Below, in pieces: positions 41,505-44,297 of a DNA stretch of 44,297 bases (the first letter of the stretch is position 1; each line of letters opens with the position of its first letter). Both the position numbers and the translations under genes were made by a program. This stretch comes from a virus: the IMG/VR virus record IMGVR_UViG_3300032116_000408, positions 1 through 44,297 of that record. One strand, written 5' to 3'. The notes below the pieces were generated by a model. That model saw only the letters and a program-made list of their open reading frames with translations. It ran no database searches and had not been told where the DNA came from.

Positions 41505-43112
41505 ATGGCAAATACATTTAAAAAAGTAATAGATCGTTTAATGTGGATACAAGTTCCGTCCGCACCGAATGCACATGCGGCTGCAACGTCAATGACAAGT
41601 GATCTCAGAAATGATACGTCACGTAATCCATTTGCATATCAATTAGTATCTAATACTGTATTGAATAGACAAAATATAATTACAAAAGGTTGGTCACTTG
41701 TAGTGTCGCCTGCTTTAGCAGGTACGTTTGGCGCTGGTTCTGCTATGACATTCGCCCCCAGCTTCGGTGCTGTAGGCACAATCGCGGCTGGTGCTACAAC
41801 TACATCAGTAATATTATCAACAGCACTCGCAACCGCTGTAGGAACAAATATGTTAGCAAATCGTGGTGGTAGTGGTGATTACGGTTTTAAAATAAGAATT
41901 ATAGGATTTGGTTCGGGAAAAACCGAAGAAAGATATATTGTAGCAAATACATCCGGTACCACACCTACAATTAACGTAGATTCTCCTTTTACGTTTACAC
42001 CTGCTTCAGGTGACAGATATGAAATTTTGGGAGGTCGTGTATTTATGTTGGGAGCCGGTACAACTGCTTCCAATATTTGGAGAAGTTTTGAAGTAGCTAC
42101 AAATACTTTATCTACAGGTTTAAGTACAACCGGATTACCTGCTACAATTGCAACTGATAGTGATTTTGTTACTTTAGACGAACAATATGTGCCTTATACG
42201 TTGATACCCGGTGAAGGAATGATAGTTGGATCAGGTACGTATAATAGCGGCAGTTTAAACTGTTTAACAGCTACAGCAACTGGTGCAAGTAGTTTAACAG
42301 GTCAATCATCTGGAGGAGACGCTGTAGTTGCAATTAATGAATATCGTAATTTTCAAATAAGAATTGTTGAAGATACTGGTACTCCTGCCGCGGTGGGTCA
42401 ACGTAGAATTATAGCATCGCATACAGCGGGGACGAGTCCTGTATATACACTTGGTACGGCTTGGTCTACACAACCATCTAGTACAGCTAAATATGTAATT
42501 GAACTACCAAATTTAATTTTATTAAGAAGTTCAGGTACCACCACCGTTTACACGTGGAATTATACAGATGCATCTATAAACAACGGTACAAATACTATAG
42601 CTTCAAATGCTTGGTCTACAACTTATTTTGGAGTGGCACCGGCAGTAAATGCAAGTGGTGGCGTTTGGTCTCCTAGTTTTGGAATTGTCCCAGACGTTGC
42701 TAGAAATGCAAGACACAGTTTTTGTTATTTCTTTAGAGGCGGCGCTACTACTTTAGACCTACTTGATATAGCCGGTGGTACTACAGGCAATTGGACCGGT
42801 AACATAACATATGATGGAGGCGTTGCATTAACCGTAGGCACATGTGGTGCTTATGCTCCCTTTGGAAGTGAAGGTAGAATGTTTTACATGAATATATATA
42901 CAGCATCCGCTGTTAATCAAATTTTTAGATTCGACGTTCAAAATCGTGTATTGAGTCCATATGTGCCGACGGATTATTTACAGGCAGGTACAGCAGCTGT
43001 AGGTAAACGTTTAGCCGCATATTGTGCTATAGATGGATCCGATAAATACGATGTTATATTGTTACAATCACATTTAACAGCTGTTAATAATGAATTAATT
43101 GTTTTAGTATAA
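41505..43112 (+). CDS. Modular tail or baseplate-associated structural protein
   Basis: A 535-residue protein opening FKKVIDRLMWIQVPSAPNAHA, then beta-rich. It carries two or more copies of the module seen in the 38140 protein (FKIRIIGFGSGKTEERYIVA ... SGDRYEI and VGQRRIIASHTAG ... STAKYVI), and an end (NQIFRFDVQNRVLSPYVPTD, VGKRLAAYCAIDGSDKYDVI) that is paralogous in layout to the end of that protein. Both probably sit in the same tail structure. No enzyme motif seen; Thr/Ser content is high. Confidence 0.7.
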   Translation: MANTFKKVIDRLMWIQVPSAPNAHAAATSMTSDLRNDTSRNPFAYQLVSNTVLNRQNIITKGWSLVVSPALAGTFGAGSAMTFAPSFGAVGTIAAGATTTSVILSTALATAVGTNMLANRGGSGDYGFKIRIIGFGSGKTEERYIVANTSGTTPTINVDSPFTFTPASGDRYEILGGRVFMLGAGTTASNIWRSFEVATNTLSTGLSTTGLPATIATDSDFVTLDEQYVPYTLIPGEGMIVGSGTYNSGSLNCLTATATGASSLTGQSSGGDAVVAINEYRNFQIRIVEDTGTPAAVGQRRIIASHTAGTSPVYTLGTAWSTQPSSTAKYVIELPNLILLRSSGTTTVYTWNYTDASINNGTNTIASNAWSTTYFGVAPAVNASGGVWSPSFGIVPDVARNARHSFCYFFRGGATTLDLLDIAGGTTGNWTGNITYDGGVALTVGTCGAYAPFGSEGRMFYMNIYTASAVNQIFRFDVQNRVLSPYVPTDYLQAGTAAVGKRLAAYCAIDGSDKYDVILLQSHLTAVNNELIVLV

Positions 43113-43129
43113 AATTTCTAAAACTAACT

Positions 43130-43291
43130 ATGACTATTAACGACTTAATAAATTTTTGTAACACTCGTTTAGAGTTTCTAAAAGCTTTAAAAATATCATA
43201 TATTCAATTAGGAGATTATGATATGATAAATAAAATTGAGGCTCAAATATTGGAAACCGAAAATACATTAAATCAATTAAGAAATTCTTAA
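43130..43291 (+). CDS. Conserved 53-residue small helical protein
   Basis: Starts MTINDLINFCNTRLEFLKAL, continues with YIQLGDYDMINKIEAQILET, and ends NTLNQLRNS. Two amphipathic helices with a short turn. I recall similar very small proteins among tail genes of T4-like marine phages. It begins 17 nt after the previous stop and lies in the same order as its larger neighbours, so it is probably real despite its size. Function unknown. Confidence 0.65.
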   Translation: MTINDLINFCNTRLEFLKALKISYIQLGDYDMINKIEAQILETENTLNQLRNS

Positions 43292-43305
43292 TTTTCTGAA
43301 ATATT

Positions 43306-43464
43306 ATGTTATTAACAATTTTATCCAATCAAGGAGCGGCTCCACCACAGAAGTTTTGGGTAAAAGTAGCGGGCGTTTGGAAGCTGGCTACAGCTTATAT
43401 AAAAATAAGCGGGGTGTGGAAAGTAACTACTCCGTTTGTTAAAGTATCAGGTGCTTGGAAATAA
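43306..43464 (+). CDS. 52-residue protein of three Trp-Lys repeats
   Basis: After a hydrophobic start (MLLTILSNQGAAPPQ) the protein is three copies of a short beta unit: FWVKVAGVWKLA, YIKISGVWKVT and FVKVSGAWK. Such V-K-V-x-G-x-W-K units are common as short repeats at the ends of phage tail and fibre proteins; here they make the whole protein. It lies 14 nt after the previous small gene. Perhaps a small cap or adaptor on a fibre (inference). Confidence 0.6.
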   Translation: MLLTILSNQGAAPPQKFWVKVAGVWKLATAYIKISGVWKVTTPFVKVSGAWK

Positions 43465-43505
43465 TATTATAAAAAATTGTTATTATATATAACTAAATTA
43501 GTTTT

Positions 43506-43514
43506 ATATTTATA
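43506..43514 (+). promoter_or_regulatory. ATATTTATA element before the last fibre gene
   Basis: Exact nonamer ending 4 nt before ATG 43519; no Shine-Dalgarno is visible. Confidence 0.5.
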
Positions 43515-43518
43515 ACAA

Positions 43519-44297
43519 ATGGCAAGTTGTAATCATAATATTTGTCCTCCAAATGCGTGTACTTTAACTAACGCAATAAAGGATTATAAAAAAGCTAGAT
43601 CAGGCATAAATGATGCTAGCTTAAAACCTTTTCTTAAAATAATAGAATCTTTACAGGCTGAAATTGCTTGTGGTGGAGGAGGTGGTGGTAATTGTGATTC
43701 GGGTATATATAAAGAGTTTTCTACTCCGTCTACTATTTGGAATTTTGATCATAATCTATCCTCAGCAATTGTAATAATACAAGTATATGACAACGATTTT
43801 AATCAATTAATTCCTACTACAATAGAACTTGTTAACAGTAATTTAGCTTTAATAAAATTTAGTACTAATGTCTCGGGATATGCCATAGCTGTAAAAGCAT
43901 GTGGTAATGGTAGTAGTGGCACAAGTGGACAGACATATGGTACTAGTGGTAGTAGCGGTAGTATTGGTACCAGTGGCACCGGCGGTAGTAGTGGTACATC
44001 AGGTACAGTTGGTAGTAGTGGATCTACTGGATCAGCGGGTACTGCTGGTACCGGAGGAAGTAGTGGTACCAGTTTTGGTACAAGTGGTACAAGCGGAAGT
44101 AGTGGTATAATTGGTAGCAGTGGCAGTAGCGGCACGAGCGGTACAAGTGGAACTACAGGTACAAGTGGAAGTAGTGGCACAACCGGTACAAGTGGTAGTA
44201 GTGGAACTACCGGCACAAGCGGTACAAGCGGAAGTAGTGGTATAATTGGCAGTAGTGGTAGTAGCGGTACCACAGGTAGTAGTGGTACAAGTGGTAG
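43519..44297 (+). CDS. Second Ser/Thr Gly-X-Y fibre protein (3' end outside window)
   Basis: 259 codons are visible and the frame is still open at the window end. The N-terminus is Cys-rich (MASCNHNICPPNACTLTN) with a short helical part, then a GGGGGG linker. A compact beta domain of a widespread fibre type follows (WNFDHNLSSAIVIIQVYDND, then LIPTTIELVNSNLALIKFST, about 70-128). From residue 131 it is Gly-X-Y triplets of GSS, GTS and GTT, including the SGTSFGTSG block shared at DNA level with the 35799 gene. Probably another collagen-like fibre. Confidence 0.8.
   Translation, partial: MASCNHNICPPNACTLTNAIKDYKKARSGINDASLKPFLKIIESLQAEIACGGGGGGNCDSGIYKEFSTPSTIWNFDHNLSSAIVIIQVYDNDFNQLIPTTIELVNSNLALIKFSTNVSGYAIAVKACGNGSSGTSGQTYGTSGSSGSIGTSGTGGSSGTSGTVGSSGSTGSAGTAGTGGSSGTSFGTSGTSGSSGIIGSSGSSGTSGTSGTTGTSGSSGTTGTSGSSGTTGTSGTSGSSGIIGSSGSSGTTGSSGTSG

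Noticed and set aside
1-44297. tRNA, rRNA, integrase, attachment site or insertion sequence
   Set aside because: The gaps between genes are too short, and I found no cloverleaf, recombinase or transposase motif. The only mobile elements seen are the intein and the two homing endonucleases.

Overview
This window is a piece of a T4-like (myovirus) phage genome, visibly AT-rich and almost fully coding. The sequence shows a T4-type virion assembly module: contractile tail sheath, terminase large subunit, portal, gp21-type prohead protease, gp22-type scaffold, gp23-type major capsid protein, neck and tail-completion proteins, then tail fibres. The order largely follows T4. The host cannot be named from the sequence. 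A lipobox protein with a Gram-negative-style signal peptide, sparse Shine-Dalgarno sites and low GC fit an uncultured aquatic Gram-negative host, but that is inference.

Layout. 1-2009: 3' part of a gp46/Rad50-like recombination ATPase, cut by the window start. 2014-8513: three large multidomain genes for glycan synthesis (GT4-FkbM-FkbM, GT2, and GT4 fused to a TibC/Aah-type O-heptosyltransferase domain). 8604-12548: an unusually long tail sheath, ended by a strong terminator. 12674-14976: two tiny ORFs, a small unknown protein, a flavodoxin-like protein and a ligase-like nucleotidyltransferase. 14995-18396: a zinc-ribbon/coiled-coil protein followed by a fractured terL, in which a split intein is divided by a free-standing homing endonuclease gene. 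18420-23340: portal, two conserved unknowns, prohead protease and a small unknown. 23303-24371: two minus-strand genes. 24526-27515: scaffold and major capsid protein, ended by a bidirectional terminator. 27567-28340 (minus): a Mom-like DNA modification protein. 28406-31516: a lipoprotein, a basic putative head protein, a cupin-like small protein and a GP88-like protein. 31582-35794: gp13-, gp14- and gp15-like proteins, with a second, frameshifted homing endonuclease between the first two. 35799-44297: fibre and tail-decoration genes rich in Ser/Thr Gly-X-Y triplets, the last running off the window.

How the parts may work together. The major capsid protein has a clear gp21-type cleavage site (LDE before Ala, residues 59-62). 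The same L-x-E pattern closes short N-terminal peptides on several non-structural proteins (flavodoxin-like, ligase-like, GP88-like and one unknown). These peptides resemble the capsid-targeting sequence of T4 internal proteins. I infer a set of enzymes carried in the capsid, trimmed by the phage protease and possibly delivered with the DNA. Separately, the glycosyltransferase locus and the very Ser/Thr-rich sheath and fibre proteins suggest that the phage glycosylates its own virion.

Most structural transcription units also carry ATATTTATA (or a one-base variant) just before the start codon, usually 4 nt from the ATG. This looks like a phage-specific expression signal.
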